The notes under the pieces were generated by a model. The model saw only the letters and a list, made by a program, of their open reading frames with translations, was not told the DNA's origin and made no database searches. Source: Hypericum androsaemum (Eukaryota; Streptophyta; Magnoliopsida; Malpighiales; Hypericaceae). From it: a stretch of 64,000 bases of DNA. Positions 22,363 through 35,433 of the stretch are shown piece by piece (position 1 is the first letter of the stretch; the number at the start of each line of letters is the position of its first letter). The stretch is taken from contig OZ023183.1 in the NCBI GenBank assembly GCA_963995505.1, forward strand, positions 16,240,671 through 16,304,670. The letters run 5' to 3'. Made by a program: the position numbers and the translations under genes.

Positions 22363-25300
22363 CTAGCTCTGAGCACACTCAAAAGGGTGCAAAGTTCCTT
22401 CAGTAAATTCAAGCATTCGCGAACGGTCAAGAAGTTCAAAGGGACTGCAAACAATACGATATTAGACCCTCGTAAATAAAGTAAGCCCTGAAATGGAACA
22501 TTGTTGTCTACCACAAAAGCAGAAGCCAGGCAACTGGCAAGCTGAGCATCACATAGCTACTACAAATATACAGATTTTCTTTCACAAAATTGTCAAACAA
22601 CAAGTTTTCTTGTTCATGCTTCTCACACTTCTGAGTGAAAGGTAGCATGACAAATTGAAAGGAGTAAAAACTAGAGAACACAACTATAAAGTCAAAACTT
22701 GGTTGGCTTAGAAAGGCACGGGAAAGGGGGAAATTAGATAAGGAGCAAAGCTCCAAGTGCTCGTTGTGACAAAAGATAGAGTGGATGTGAGAATAGCAGC
22801 TAGAGAATCTAGTTTATCACTCTTCCTGTTACTTCGGTCTTTCAAAGAAAACAGAATTCAATATAATTGACAGCATAAAAATAACTCGGCAGATGATTCC
22901 ATGAGAAGACGTTTTGCGAACTCTCCTTCAACTTTTATTTGTTTGATCATTAATTGCACCAAGGAAACAAAGACAGATCAGACATCATTCAAAAACAAAA
23001 ATAGACATCATTAGACAGATCAAAACAAACATAAAACCAAGTAGAGGATCTTCCAATATCTTACAGGACAACTTCACGATTATAGTTCAATCTCTTCTGA
23101 TTGCTTTCCATGGTTTCCAAGAAATTAGAGGTTTCTGGTTCAGCTGCTCCCCCAGCGACAATGGATGGGACAGGAGCATTGGGACTCCAGATCTATGAAA
23201 AACATCACCAACATTTAGCAATGCATCATTTCATACAAATCAAGGATGGAACCATTATCGCCTACCTTTATTGTGTCATCGATACCACTAGTTGCAATAA
23301 CCGGATCAAATGGATGGCACTGTACACAGTTCACGACTGCAACAGAAGATGAATAAATATTCAAAACAACGATAGGAAAACCTGACACATTAAAATAGGT
23401 CTACTATGCAGAGAAAAAATAATTAATATTACCGGATTCATCCCCAAGAAGTATTTTAATTAGCCTGCCAGTTTGCTTTTCCCAAACAAACCATCTACCA
23501 TCATCACTTCCACTAGCCACGTATTCCCCTACAAAAATTCATATCGGCGGAGTCATTTGAAGAGATATCCAGTTCTAAGATTGATGCCAAATCTAGTGCA
23601 GAGGAGTGATGAGGAATAAGCTATACAATCAGCCAATCGGTATATGAACATTAAGAGATAGTTTAGGGACCAGAATACCCCCAATAGATGACAGGAGACC
23701 CTTGTCACCACAAAATGTAAAATTTCACAACTCCAACCACTTGTTAACTTGGTGCTTTGTCTTGAGATACTAGAAGTTGGGAAAATAATTCATGTCATTG
23801 AACTATACAACCAGTAAATAGGATTCGAGCAGTTGAATATTCCAATTGATCCCTACACCTGCATTGGAATATTATAGAAGGCATGGCCGAGTATAATCTA
23901 TCGAGGGCTTCTCTAGCTAGCAGTCAGAAAGTCCCATTAATAAGTAGATATCCCTCCATGTGTAACCTAATAGATATACCCTGTGCATGAAAATAGTACC
24001 ATGATTCTAAAGCAATCCAAGACTCCTCTCACTATTAGCTCAAGAAGCGAATAATAATACGATATCATAACAAGAAGTTAAAGAAGAACTGTGCAACATA
24101 TGAAAACAATGATAAAGAGGAGAGAGAAGGATCTTCAACATAGTAGATTAAAATGCAAACAAAAAAAAAATTCCCACTACCTCTTTGCCCCAAGAAACTA
24201 GCCTGCTTTATGTCAGTTCCAACATTACAATGGCCAGCATACCGCTGCTTCATGTCAATAGCAGTCTCCAACTGTAGTAGAACATATGCATTAATAAACA
24301 GGAGGATGGAACCACAAAAGGAATGGTTAATATACTTCAAAATATAAAAAATGCACTCCATACAGAAAAATGCAGATTTAACTCAAAAGGATGAAGAATA
24401 ATGCACTCCTATAATGGCATCTGTTTATATGTAACACAATGCACACAAAGAAAATGCAGAATCACATACTTTTACAGGCCTGCCTTCTGAACCAGAGAAT
24501 CGATTCACAACTTAGCAATTGGAAGTTACCTACTTCTCCAAATTATGCAAAACCACACCAGGAAACAAAACACCCAACCCCTCTCTATTCTGCTTTATGA
24601 ATTCAGGAATGAAGTGTGTCAAGGACTAGCCCTCGATACCACAGACCCCAAAGGTTGCCAATGTCACATAAGAAAAGAGAGTTTCCTGAAATAAACGTTT
24701 AAGCAAGCCACTATACCAAGAAAGAGCATCCCTGAGTAAGAAGGGAATTTACAGTCATCTTGCAACTTTTCAAACACATGAAGAATTAATCTAAACAACC
24801 AGAGAAAACCAGGACATTGACCTGAAATGCTGTCCGTCCATTTTGTGTTGATGAAGGTGACCCACATGATTCATTGGTACTACTTGTTTCTCTAGTTGAA
24901 TCGTTTCTTCTATGTATTCTCAGATTTAAACTTCCATGAAGAATGTCAGATTCAATATCATGCCCTTCGTCGCCAGACATGGAAGTTTCAAAGTCTAACT
25001 CTAATTCTTCATCATAGTCAGAATCTTCCCTTTCTGACCTTGGACCGTCCTGAGAAGCATCACTATTTGCCTCTGATCTAAAGAGTATGTCACTCAATGA
25101 TAATGCTCTCCCCCTTCGGCCCTTAGACCTGTGGGTGCCACCGCTTGCTTTACTATTCTTCTTGTCAGCTACAGCTAGTCAATGAATATTGGAGTTGAAA
25201 TCAGATATACACCGTCTTACAACCTTGAAAAAGAAAAACCAGGAAAGTAAACATGACAGGGAAACAACTGCAACAGAAATCATTTTAACCGTTCACCTGA

Positions 25301-28300
25301 AACTAGGTTCTTTCTTTTATTTTCCACCCACTCTGTCAACTCAGAATCAGATGGAGAAATACATTGAGCAGCAATTGCAAAATCCAGAGCTTCCTTATGT
25401 TTTCCCAACTGCACAGCAACAGCAAATTGAAACTTTGTAATTGGAATCATGCTAAAAAATGAAGTGCTGAACTTCTATTGATCCACAGAAAGGAAAACAG
25501 CTCAAGACCTGTCAGCAAGCTTTCGTTATGAAAGAGCCTAACTAAATGGACACCGATCACAAACTTATATGAGTTGTATCCATAAAAAAATGACAAATTC
25601 TTCAACAAAAAGGAGAAAATTATAATATCGATTGCAAGAGGTTTTGCAGATTTTATTTGATAGTGAACTATTTGAGCTCAAGAAAACCACCCCTAGACCA
25701 ATTTGACACAAGAAAATAAAACTACCGACAATAAAAATGCTGAGTTATATCCTACCAAAGAAAATAATAAAATCCAGAATAATACATAAGCTCCCTACCT
25801 CGTAGGCCTTATCTCTATTCAAAATTTCCAGAAAAAGATGGAATTCTTGATTCGGACAGCTTCACATCAAATGTATGATAACTACATGTTTCTCTCAACG
25901 ATGACTCTAACTATGAAATATCAACTTCTTTGTCCCATTTGTTGGGCACTGTTGAGCTATAGATGCAAGAACTAGATGTAGCTTCACAATTTTCATGGAT
26001 AGAGGACAAAAAATAAGAATTTTCATGCAAGAACCTGATGAAGCTACTGTATGCCAAGTCTGAGAGGCCAATATATAATTCCCTCTGTTAAATTTTTTTT
26101 TTTGAGGCAAATTCCCTCTGTTAACTTAATTGGTACAGAATCTCACCGAAAAAACTTAATTGGTACAGAAGGTAACTTCAACAAGTAGTTTTTGATGTTT
26201 AACCAATTAATAAAAGAATTGAAACCAAATATATTTCTTAATCATCTGAAGCTCCAATCTAGGGAGCATAGCATGGGAACTGTAATTTCTACACGAAAAA
26301 ATAAAGTCAAAGAATCAAGACATTGAGCATACCTGGCATAATGCTTCTGACATGTAAAACAATGGTCTAAAAGAAGAACTATCAATTCTACGGGCATTAT
26401 AGCAATCTCTAATGGCCATGTGCACATCATTCTTCCAGTTACGCTGAAAGTTACCACAAAATCACTGCATTAGCATCAAGCTTGTGCAACTAGTCAAGTT
26501 GAAACCATCCCAATGCATGATTGCAACAACCTTAAGTAACAACGCTGCACGTGTACACAGACATTCAAGTCTAACATTTGTGCTAATGACACGACCATGT
26601 CCATCCAATACTTCGTTGCAAGCCTCAATTCCATAAAAATAATCCTTTTCTTCCTCAAAGCATCTTTTAGCAAATTCAAGTAGTTTCTTGCACTTCTCAA
26701 GCTGTACAAATAAACTACTTCAGACAAAAAATAAACAGATCCAATATAAAAGGATGAAAAATATAAACTTGGGAAAAATTCAAAGAAAATTCAAACCGGT
26801 GAAGAGAAGTTGCCTTTAGGGGAATGACCTCCCCTAAACAAGTCAGATGGTGGCGACTGCAACTCTAATCCATTCAGTAAAGGTGTGAAGCTCATCAGCT
26901 TTGAAGCATCTCCAGTAGAATATTGCATTGATTTTCTCCCAGCTAAAATAAACAGCACAAAATAATTCATGCTGAAGGCCAGGGAAATAAGAAGCTAGAT
27001 AGTGGGACACACAACATGAAGAAAATGCAAACTAACTGACGCCTAATGGATATATATTAGAAAGCAAAATCCAGAAAACCATTAAACCCAGAATATCATT
27101 TTGTAATGGTATCTAAAATTAAACTGATGGTGCAGGAAAAAAAGCTGCCCCGGTGCATCATTCCAGTTCTTTAAGGAGAGCTTCAAGAGATAAATTCATA
27201 CCACAATCAGAATTCATTAGATAAACATGCTCTCCACTATAACTCAAAAGAACTTCTTCTCCACTAGGGCTAAATGCAACATGAGTCAGATGCAAGCTTG
27301 AGCGCCCCTGAAATGGAAAAGGATTCATGAAAATCAATTCTAGATAAAATGACAATGGTGTTACTTGGGAATACTTCAGGGGAAAATTATAACTATAATA
27401 ATTCGACTGTGCTCATAAGGTCGGCCATCATTCTTGGCCCTTCATCTCACCGCACGAAAATCAAATTAACTCAAACAACCATTTGGTTTAACTAACATGA
27501 CTTTGTTCCCACTCTTCAATCAGCCCTGGATACCAGAATTTTGCAATAACGAACTAAAAAGTAGTGTGCCGTACTTTTGCATATGTTGTTCAAAGCAAAT
27601 TAACAAAAGCTCCAAAATGATTGATCCTGAAATTAAATAATGAGCCTTCTTATTAGAAAAGGTTGTGATCTAATTTTTTTACGAACACCTGAAATTAGGT
27701 GGACAGAAAGAGGAAAAAGATGCATAGAATGCTTTCCCAGTCTTCAAATTTCAGAAAATAGTTTCATCGTAGCGGGAATATTGTTCAGAAAACATTAGTA
27801 GTGCCTTGAAACAACATTTCATTTTTATCCAATAATTGGTTACAACTCAACAGGAAAGAACAGTGAAGTTGTTCGGTACTAACACAATCAGAGAGATGCA
27901 TCGGGCACAAATAGTCGACACAAGGAGGTGGAGAATCAAATTTACGACAGGAGCTCAGTGGAGGAAGCATCCTCCTATCGTACAAACGAGCAAACGCATC
28001 GCTGCACATATCCAAGAGGCATCAGTAAAATGAGAAACGTTCATCAAGGGAATCACAAAACCTAGACTCTTACCTCCCACCAACTATGAGCAAATGAGGT
28101 CTACTGGCGCTAATATCACACGACTTCAAAGAAAGAGTTTGTTTGGGAGGTTCAGCCAACGACCTCTTAGCTCCAGAACGCAAGTCAAGCTGTCATCATG
28201 AGATACACAAGAACTAATCATTAATTCACGTATTGCAGCAATGCCCTCGGGGTAGAAATAATACTAAATTATAGACGACAGAAAACGATTAAGCTGCAAA

Positions 28301-29798
28301 TTGCTCATTGATATTTTAAAATCTTTGAGGCCAAGAGCAGATTTGTCATTATGAACTACTACCCCTGTAATGTTGGCCATTATCAACTACTGCCACTATA
28401 AATGATATAGAAGTAACAAAATCCAACTCAAATTCAAATTCAAACTCACCAGAATGTTGCGGCATACTTGTGGAGATGATCCAGTAGGGGGACAAGATGG
28501 ACTCTCCCGGAAGTCATGTTGTCGCAATGTCCCATCTTCACTAGCACTCCACACCACATTTGGATTACCAGGTTCAATCTGGAAGGATATGCAGCATAGG
28601 TTACACATGAAATATCTAATGATCTCTTCGAACACCAAAACTGGATAAAACTTATTTTGGCTCAATCAATAAAGAGATCTTACCGCAAGCTTCTTAACTC
28701 TTCTAGAGTGACATCGATAGACAGCTGAAGGATCTATGGCATTGTCATCAGGACCTCTCCCACTTAAGCGAGTAAGATTAAATAATCTAACCTGAGAAAA
28801 GAAAAAAAAAACTATATGTTCAAGCTAGATATCGTGTGAAAAGGCATCCCATTCTACTAGTGTATTACCTCGCCATCTCCAGCCCCAGAGACCACAAGTT
28901 CGTCAGACGTTTCAGGAACAAACTTTGTGCAGAATATATTTGCTGAATGCCCACTATCTATGGAATGCAAAAGCTTACCCCCGCTATAGCTCCATATGTT
29001 GACCTGCAAAGAGTCGAGGACAATAAAAGATCCAAGCAATTTTTGGACGATCACAACCTATGATTCCATATCGATTGGAAGGCAATAGCCAGTAGGCCAC
29101 AAAAACTAAAAGAAAATTCAATCAAAGACCATGAACTACTTGACTCTCCCATTGCCAATGAAAGATCTTTAAACACGTTTTGTTTTTTTGGTCAAAAGAT
29201 GAATACTGAATTTGCATACCCGTGTGTCATCCGATCCTGAAATCAAGAGAGAGCCTTTCGCATTCCAAGCGACAGTATTAACACAACCCTGATGCCCCTG
29301 AGGGATACAAGAGGTCGTTAAAACAATGCCAAATCATTCAGAATCAGAATACAATCAGGGGGAGAAGAAACGACACAACAAAGAGTCGTCAGTGCGATTC
29401 GATCCCTAGCGTTCAACACGAACAACTAAAACCACAACCAACCAGAACGAAAAGAACGAATGTCATCGACAAAACACCGCGTTGGCATCAGCAGTACTAC
29501 TAACCTCCAGTTCCCTCTCCTGAGCGAGTCTCCGTATCAACGAAGAATGCATTTGCATATTCTTGCCAAAATCCTACACAATCAATCCCACCGACAATTA
29601 CAAACAAAATTCCACGGAGAAAATCTCTAACTCGCCAACTCTAGAGCTAAAAGCCTAAAATTCGACTTCGAATTTAAAAAAAAAAAAAAGAGGGAAAGGA
29701 TTAGGGAGGTGGAGAAAGGTACGTACGTGGCGGAGGCCGATGTATCGGTGATCGAGATAATTGTAGACGTTTCCGTCGCGGAAACCGTAGCTCTCCAT
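22363..29798 (-). CDS. ASG2: ASG2-like WD40/TPR protein, CUL4-DDB1 substrate receptor, 19 exons
   Basis: Exons: 29727-29798, 29505-29573, 29220-29297, 28869-29003, 28684-28791, 28450-28578, 28074-28189, 27884-28001, 27202-27307, 26797-26942, 26531-26701, 26333-26443, 25297-25408, 24822-25174, 24181-24271, 23433-23528, 23266-23336, 23065-23192 and 22363-22444. All borders are GT/AG and phases match, giving 763 residues, close to Arabidopsis ASG2. WD40 repeats fill about residues 45-310. A DWD box (SASEDGTLRQHDFR, residues 165-178) is the DDB1 contact in such receptors. TPR-like helices lie at about 365-485, then an acidic Ser-rich linker (about 495-605), then more WD40 repeats. The last four residues, CAQS, form a CaaX box predicting farnesylation, as known for Arabidopsis ASG2, an ABA-response regulator. 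The gene appears intact. The extra 6-base acceptor choice at exon 14 is noted separately. Confidence 0.95.
25168..25180 (-). promoter_or_regulatory. Tandem splice acceptors at ASG2 exon 14
   Basis: On the minus strand two AG acceptors lie 6 bases apart (exon starts at 25174 or 25168). Both keep the frame and differ by two residues at the start of the exon (Ala-Val). Either could be used. Confidence 0.5.
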
Positions 29799-30480
29799 TC
29801 CGATTGGATCGAATCGGCTCCGATCAGCTTCGAGACGGCGTCGTCTTCCTCCGTTAGGCTGGCGATGGAGAAGGAATAAGGCGGTGGCGGGTCGTCGGTA
29901 TCCTTCTACACTCCACTGGAAAACGGGGATCGTGTGTGCGTGCGTGCGTGCGTCCTCTGGAGTCGGTTACCCCAAGTAAATAAATGAGAAACTTATTCAT
30001 TCGGGTTTGATTCGAGTATGAATTTATTCGCTCCGGATTACTATTATTTAATTTCAATTCCATAGTTTATAATATTTTTTAGAGAGTTAGAAGTTGGATA
30101 AAGCATTTGTTAAGCTCGATTAAAAAGTGAAATATAGAGAATGTGTGTTATAAGAGAGAAACTTATTATCGGCAGCCGCCATTTTATACACTGAATTAGT
30201 TAGTATTTTTTATTTTTGTTATTGATATTAGTTATTTTAATATTAATTTAGATTAGAAATATAAAAGAAAAATAGTACATTTATTTGAATTGTGGAATCT
30301 GAAAGTACAGATAGATCCTGATAAGAGCAATTTCCATGTAACCGATAAAGGAAATACAATTTTTTCAATGGACGAAGTAACTTAATAAGAGAATGCCACT
30401 TAAGGGGCCCACGCGTATCAACGCGTAATAAAAACACTTCTTTCTAATTGAGTTAATAAAAAATAAAAAAAACCACTTGA
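29799..30480. other. Upstream region of the ASG2-like gene
   Basis: Probable promoter and 5' leader of the minus-strand gene. It contains a GTGC/GTGT microsatellite of about 20 bp (about 29934-29954). No clear TATA box is seen. The ORF at 29854-30063 on the minus strand is not supported by any domain. Confidence 0.5.
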
Positions 30481-30521
30481 AGGTCCGAGACAAAGCAACG
30501 GCAGATTTGGTGGGGACTGGA

Positions 30522-30951
30522 GTAGTCCCCAAATATGAGGACTAACTCAAACCAATATCACTACACATGCAAACCAATATCACTTCACATGCAAACTAAT
30601 ATCACCTGATAAGTTATTGACCATCAGAATTAAAGATAATCAAATTTGACGGCCCAAAATGTAGTCCCCACCTATGGACAAATTTTCTTTAGTCCCCACT
30701 CAATCATGAGGACTAACTCAAACCAATATCACCTGATAGGTTATTGACCATCAGAATTGGTTTGAGGTAGTCCCCAAACATGAGTACTAACTCAAACCAA
30801 TATCACTACACATGCAAACCAATATCACTTCACATGCAAACCAATATCACCTGATAGGTTATTGACCATCAGAATTAAAGATAATCAAATTTGACGGCCC
30901 AAAATGTAGTCCCCACCTATGGACAAATTTTTTTTAGTCCCCACTCAATCC
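30522..30951. repeat. Tandem duplication of a ~245-bp unit plus a partial copy
   Basis: A block starting GTAGTCCCCAAATATGAGG (30522) and ending in AGTCCCCACTCAATC is repeated with few changes at about 30767-30951. Between them lies a shortened copy (about 30708-30766). Each block holds further internal direct repeats of AACCAATATCAC and CACATGCAAAC. The unit has no coding frame. The JASON-type Pack element is inserted just after the last copy. Confidence 0.85.
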
Positions 30952-30967
30952 GATCTCCAAAGCAACA

Positions 30968-32171
30968 CCTTTTTTTTTGGGCAAATTACCCTCACGTCCC
31001 TGTCCTTTGGTCAGCCTCCCCCTAGGGTCCCTGACTTTTGGAAAAAGATTATCTCGTCCCTAAGTTTTGATGATAATAGACTATCGGGTCCCTGGAGCCG
31101 AAATATTCTATATTCTCCGGCGATACCCCACTTGAAAAGACTAAAATACTCCTCCCACTAAAAAATAAAAAAAAATTCTCTTTCTCTCACCTTCTTCTTC
31201 GTCCCACCTTCAACCAAAATATAAAAAAAATAAATATTTTTGAATTAGAAAAAATCAAGAAACAACCAAACTCAAATCTCCTCCATCTTCAACCCAATTC
31301 AAGAAACAATCAAAGAACACTAAGGAGCAGCAAAGCTACTACTCCCAGCTTAAGGCCCACTTCTCCACCAAGGAGCCTCCACCAAACGATATCGAGCTCT
31401 CTTTCTGATTATGCAGCTGATGGGTGAATGCTCGGGAGAACCTGGAGCTATTTCCAACTCCCGACTAAGTTGTCTCAGATCAGTTTGCCAGGACTGCAAC
31501 TTCAAGTCTTCTAAATCTGTGTTCGAGGGACCTTGACTTTTAAACTTCTTAGTTGCTACCCGAATTTCAACAAGAGTCTCTGGCAAAGTTCCACACGCTT
31601 TCAGAAACATCGCCTCATTCCTAAGCTCCTTGTCAATTCTTGGAGAACCTGGAGATTCTTCCCTCCCATCGGACTCGAACAGCGAGGATAATCTGTTCTT
31701 GGATATCACAGCTTCTTGGCGGTGAGGGCGAGTTCGGTCGTCTCTGACACAGAAGCAAGCGAAGAAGCAACCCATGGCTCTCTCTGGACACGGACCGATC
31801 ACGAGAAGACCTCGAAACAGAGCCCCTCTCTCTCTCTATTAATTTCCCCGGGGTTTGGAAGTTTGGATCTTGATTTCTGGGTTTTGAAAAAAGTGGGTTC
31901 TTTTTTAATGTGGTGGTGGTTGGGGATTGAAGTTAAATTGGGGAAGAAGTTGAGATGGGAAAGGATTATTTTTTTTATGTGGGAGGGGCATTTTGGTCAT
32001 TTCAAGTGGGGGTTCGCCGGAGAATATGGAATATTCCGGCTCCAGGGAACCGATAGTCTATTATCATCAAAACTTAGGGACAGGATAATCTTTTTCCAAA
32101 AGTCAGGGACCCTAAGGGGAGGCTGACCAAAGGACAGGGACGTGAGGGTAATTTGCCTTTTTTTTTTATAA
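30968..32171. mobile_element. Pack-type TIR element carrying a JASON-like gene fragment
   Basis: Inverted repeats of about 180-190 bp (left about 30968-31150; right about 31980-32171) share GGCAAATTACCCTCACGTCC, AAAGATTATC and ATGATAATAGACTATCGG. The flanks are the 10-bp direct repeat CAAAGCAACA (30958-30967 and 32172-32181), fitting a MULE-like 9-10-bp target duplication. The internal 800 bp hold a captured protein-coding segment on the minus strand. A related single left TIR appears at 38055-38165. Confidence 0.87.
31350..31775 (-). pseudogene. Captured JASON-like gene fragment
   Basis: A 142-codon minus-strand frame begins MGCFFACFCVRDD and contains SKNRLSSLFESD, IDKELRNEAMFLKACGTLPE and PGSPEHSPISC. 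These resemble the N-terminal part of plant JASON-type proteins, which act at male meiosis in Arabidopsis; I recognise the MGCFF start and the LKACGT segment by family memory and cannot check it. The frame ends soon after an unrelated tail. It lies wholly between the TIRs of a transposon, so it is captured and partial. Whether it is transcribed cannot be told. Confidence 0.55.
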
Positions 32172-32181
32172 CAAAGCAACA

Positions 32182-32646
32182 TCTTCTAAATGGCCTGTGA
32201 CCGCGCAGTGGCTCTCTCTTATAAGGCTGCCATTGGACTTGGGTTTTGTTTAAGCCCAATCAAACTTTAATGCTGAGCCCACAATGTTCAAACGGCCCAA
32301 ACTTACTGTACCTTTTGCTTTGAAGTTTTTATATCCAATCAAAAATAAAATTAAAATGTCGGATTAATATATCCTTAGTGTTTGTAAATAAGATACGATA
32401 AGATGTTATAATTTATGTAATATTCTTGACACACTTCAAACTATATTTTTGAAAAGTGCCAAAAAAATGTACAACAAATATTTACATTGTTTTATTTTCC
32501 AAGGAGTCAAACTCGACAAGTGATTAAGTTAACATAATTCTCTCACCAGTTTGACCCAACTATTGCGTACGGTACTTTAACAGATGTTATTGGTACCGTT
32601 GTATGAATTTTGTACATGATTAATATTTCTTTTAGTTTATACTTCC
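32182..32646. other. Intergenic, no gene recognised
   Basis: Non-coding AT-rich DNA between the Pack element and the next dispersed repeat. Confidence 0.5.
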
Positions 32647-32752
32647 TGGTTCCGACCAACAAGCGACTAATCCAAGTTCGAATCTTGATAGGACATTTGA
32701 AAAGCGACAAACCTATCCTAACAAATATTTAAATTGCTGCGCTCTTGGTTTA
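32647..32752. repeat. Dispersed retroposon-like repeat, copy 2
   Basis: It shares CGACTAATCCAAGTTCGA and neighbouring words with 16129-16312, but is shorter and lacks the end containing GAGACCTTGGTTAAG. The 8-mer GTTTATAC occurs on both sides (about 32636 and 32750) and might be a target duplication. Confidence 0.4.
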
Positions 32753-35433
32753 TACGTGTGTTATCTAAGTTTGTTCTTCTTTGCGGTTTTCCTTGGTATT
32801 ACCCAAGGTTGCGTCCACGTCACAATCTCCATTGCCATGAATAGCCGAACTGCATGCGGGTACGTTGACGAATATGGAGATTGAAATTGACGTAAGGAGG
32901 AAGATGGAAGAAAAGCACAGCGGCCTCCTTTTCCCTAATCGCGACTATAGCTTAGCACGTTTACGTGACTTCCAACGTGAAAAGGGCACGTCAAATGGTG
33001 TGCTGGTAAAGCAAAAATTCTTGCGTCGGAGAACCAAAAAACGATGGAGGCCAGTGACAATGAAACTTGAATTTAGCGCATTTGTAATAACATAAGGTCA
33101 TCATGATTTTCGAAAGAGTGAAATATTACCGAGAGCTTCTTATTTATTCTATCATCTATATAACATATTATTCGAGAGTAGTTATTAGCTCGTCCAGAAT
33201 TATTTGATATTATAAGTTTTGATTGAAGCAATGGAACTTTACGTATAAAAAACTAAGATATCTAGTACGGTAGTGGACAAGGTGCTTTCCTCGATTGGTT
33301 AATGCAATAGCGTTCATCTTTCTTCTCTCTCTATGATGAAAATTGGTAGCACACTTTATTAGTGAGAAACAACTTGTTCAAATTTTGAACAAATATTTAA
33401 TATTGAGTGTGCTTTATTTGTTAAACTCGAATTTTATTTATATACCAAAAGAATACTCAAACTCGATTTAAAAATAATGGAGAAATTATTTTTTATCTTG
33501 TAGTTTGGTCAAATTTGAGATATGATCATATACTTCAAAAATATTATTTGGTACATTATGATTCAGTTGACCAAGCACATAAAAACTCACGGAGATGATT
33601 TGGCACGCCACCGTGCATAACTTTGTCATGTGTGCAATGAGTTGTCTTGAATGTAAAATTACAATTTAATCCCAACTTTATTAATATCTTATTCAAAATT
33701 TCCTAAAACTTCTCTCTCCTCTCCCAACTTTACTGAATAATCATTTTTGAAGTTCAAAATTATATCTTTAAATTGACCAAATGAGATGATACAAAATTGA
33801 ACTATTTTCTAAAAATTTAAATATCTTGCTGCCTAACCAACCCGGTTGGTCACACAAATTCTTCAAACTTCATTGGGTAGAAATAGGTGAGTGAACGGAG
33901 GTAACCAAAGTTATCATATCACAGCCAGATACAAACTATTGTTAAGTTATAACAACGCAGGACATAATATGTCACAACAAGAACAAAATAGATACAGGTG
34001 AGTGGCAATGGAGAAAATTTCACTATACCACAACAATTATATAATTTAGAATATTCGAGAGTTCGAGTTCACTTAATTCCTCTTAAATTTTATTAAACTT
34101 TCAATTGATTAATGCTTTGGCACTTGGTATGATATATTATTTCACTTTGTATGATGTAACCGTGGTCTAATTAATCGAGTACTGGAAGACTTGAAACTCT
34201 CAGTTTCAGGCTTTAATTGCAATAATTTTAAACACCCATCCCATCTGCATCTCCCAAACAAATCACATCTTTCCTTGAAGCCCTCCACCAAAGACTGCAA
34301 CTTTACCTACTTATATAAAAATAAAAAAAAGTGGCCCCTTTGCCAAAAGACCAACACCATCATCGCCTTAAAGACGCCCTTTCCTTTCCCTCTACTTTTA
34401 TGTACACTAAAAAAAAAATCAACAACCACTTGTAATAGTTCTAGCTTAATAAAAAATTATAAATTAGAACTATTAAAACTTATATACTTGTTAAATAAAA
34501 TTGTTGCAACTTCAAAATTTTGGAAATGACGCATTGTCATCAGCTCGTGTCGTAAAGCGTTAGGTTGAAAAGGCTCGTCTCGTGCCGTGAGATGTTTGGT
34601 TGAGTCAAGCACTCGCTACCACGTGATAGGATCCACAACCAGCCAGCCATCAGTGTCTCATATCATAAATACGTGCATGCTACGTGAGTACAAAGGGATA
34701 AAGACAACAATAAATCCAACAGTGAAATTACATTACACCAATCGAAGCAACCAACAAACATCCACTACATAGATATCACATGAAACAACAACACTGGTTG
34801 GTCCATCCATTGAACATGACCAAGCACTTGAAAGAAACACCAACACACACACAAACAAACATGACACTTGTAAGAGGTTCTCCCATTACATAAACAAACT
34901 ACAGATGATAAGTGGAGGGTGCTTGGAATGAGCAGCAGCTGGGGCCCCCACTAGATAAGGCTTGATGGAGGCGAGCACAAGAGAATACAAAAAGGGTGAG
35001 AAAGTGAGTTGGGTCCCAGCGGAGAGGAAAACCACAACCAAGGAGCGTGCGTTGGTTCTTGCTTTAAGAGGGGGGGGCCCAGCAAGAATAAGTTTGCCCT
35101 TCTCATTGACATATAGCCAATCCATGATCCATCCCCCCCCACGCTCAGGTGTGAGTGCTTGTGGCTTTTTTCTTCATGGCCCCCTTGCACATTTGCTGAA
35201 TTATTCCCTCCTTCCTTCCTCGTCTCCGGGTGTTCAAATGTTGCTGCTGCTGTTGAAATCCCGCCCCGGGTAGCAGATGAGTACTCAGAGTTCGGAGAAA
35301 TGAGCTAAGGAATGCTCTGGAAGTATCAACACGAGCATTTATTCAAACGCACACAAAGTAGTCCAGCTGACTAATATGTATATATATATAGTAGTAGTAA
35401 CCACTGCAGAGAATCTGTCGAATGGCGCACTGC
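32753..35433. other. Intergenic; right part is probable 3' UTR of the bHLH gene
   Basis: No coding frame is supported. Short ORFs at 32865-33095, 34191-34529 and 34962-35273 have no domains and lie in AT-rich or low-complexity sequence. About 200-500 bp left of 35434 should be the 3' UTR of the minus-strand bHLH gene. A CACGTG G-box lies at about 34620. Confidence 0.45.

Noticed and set aside
22332..22514. 60-codon minus-strand ORF starting MVDNN
   Set aside because: It overlaps the last exon of the ASG2-like gene in the wrong frame; the true exon is 22363-22444.
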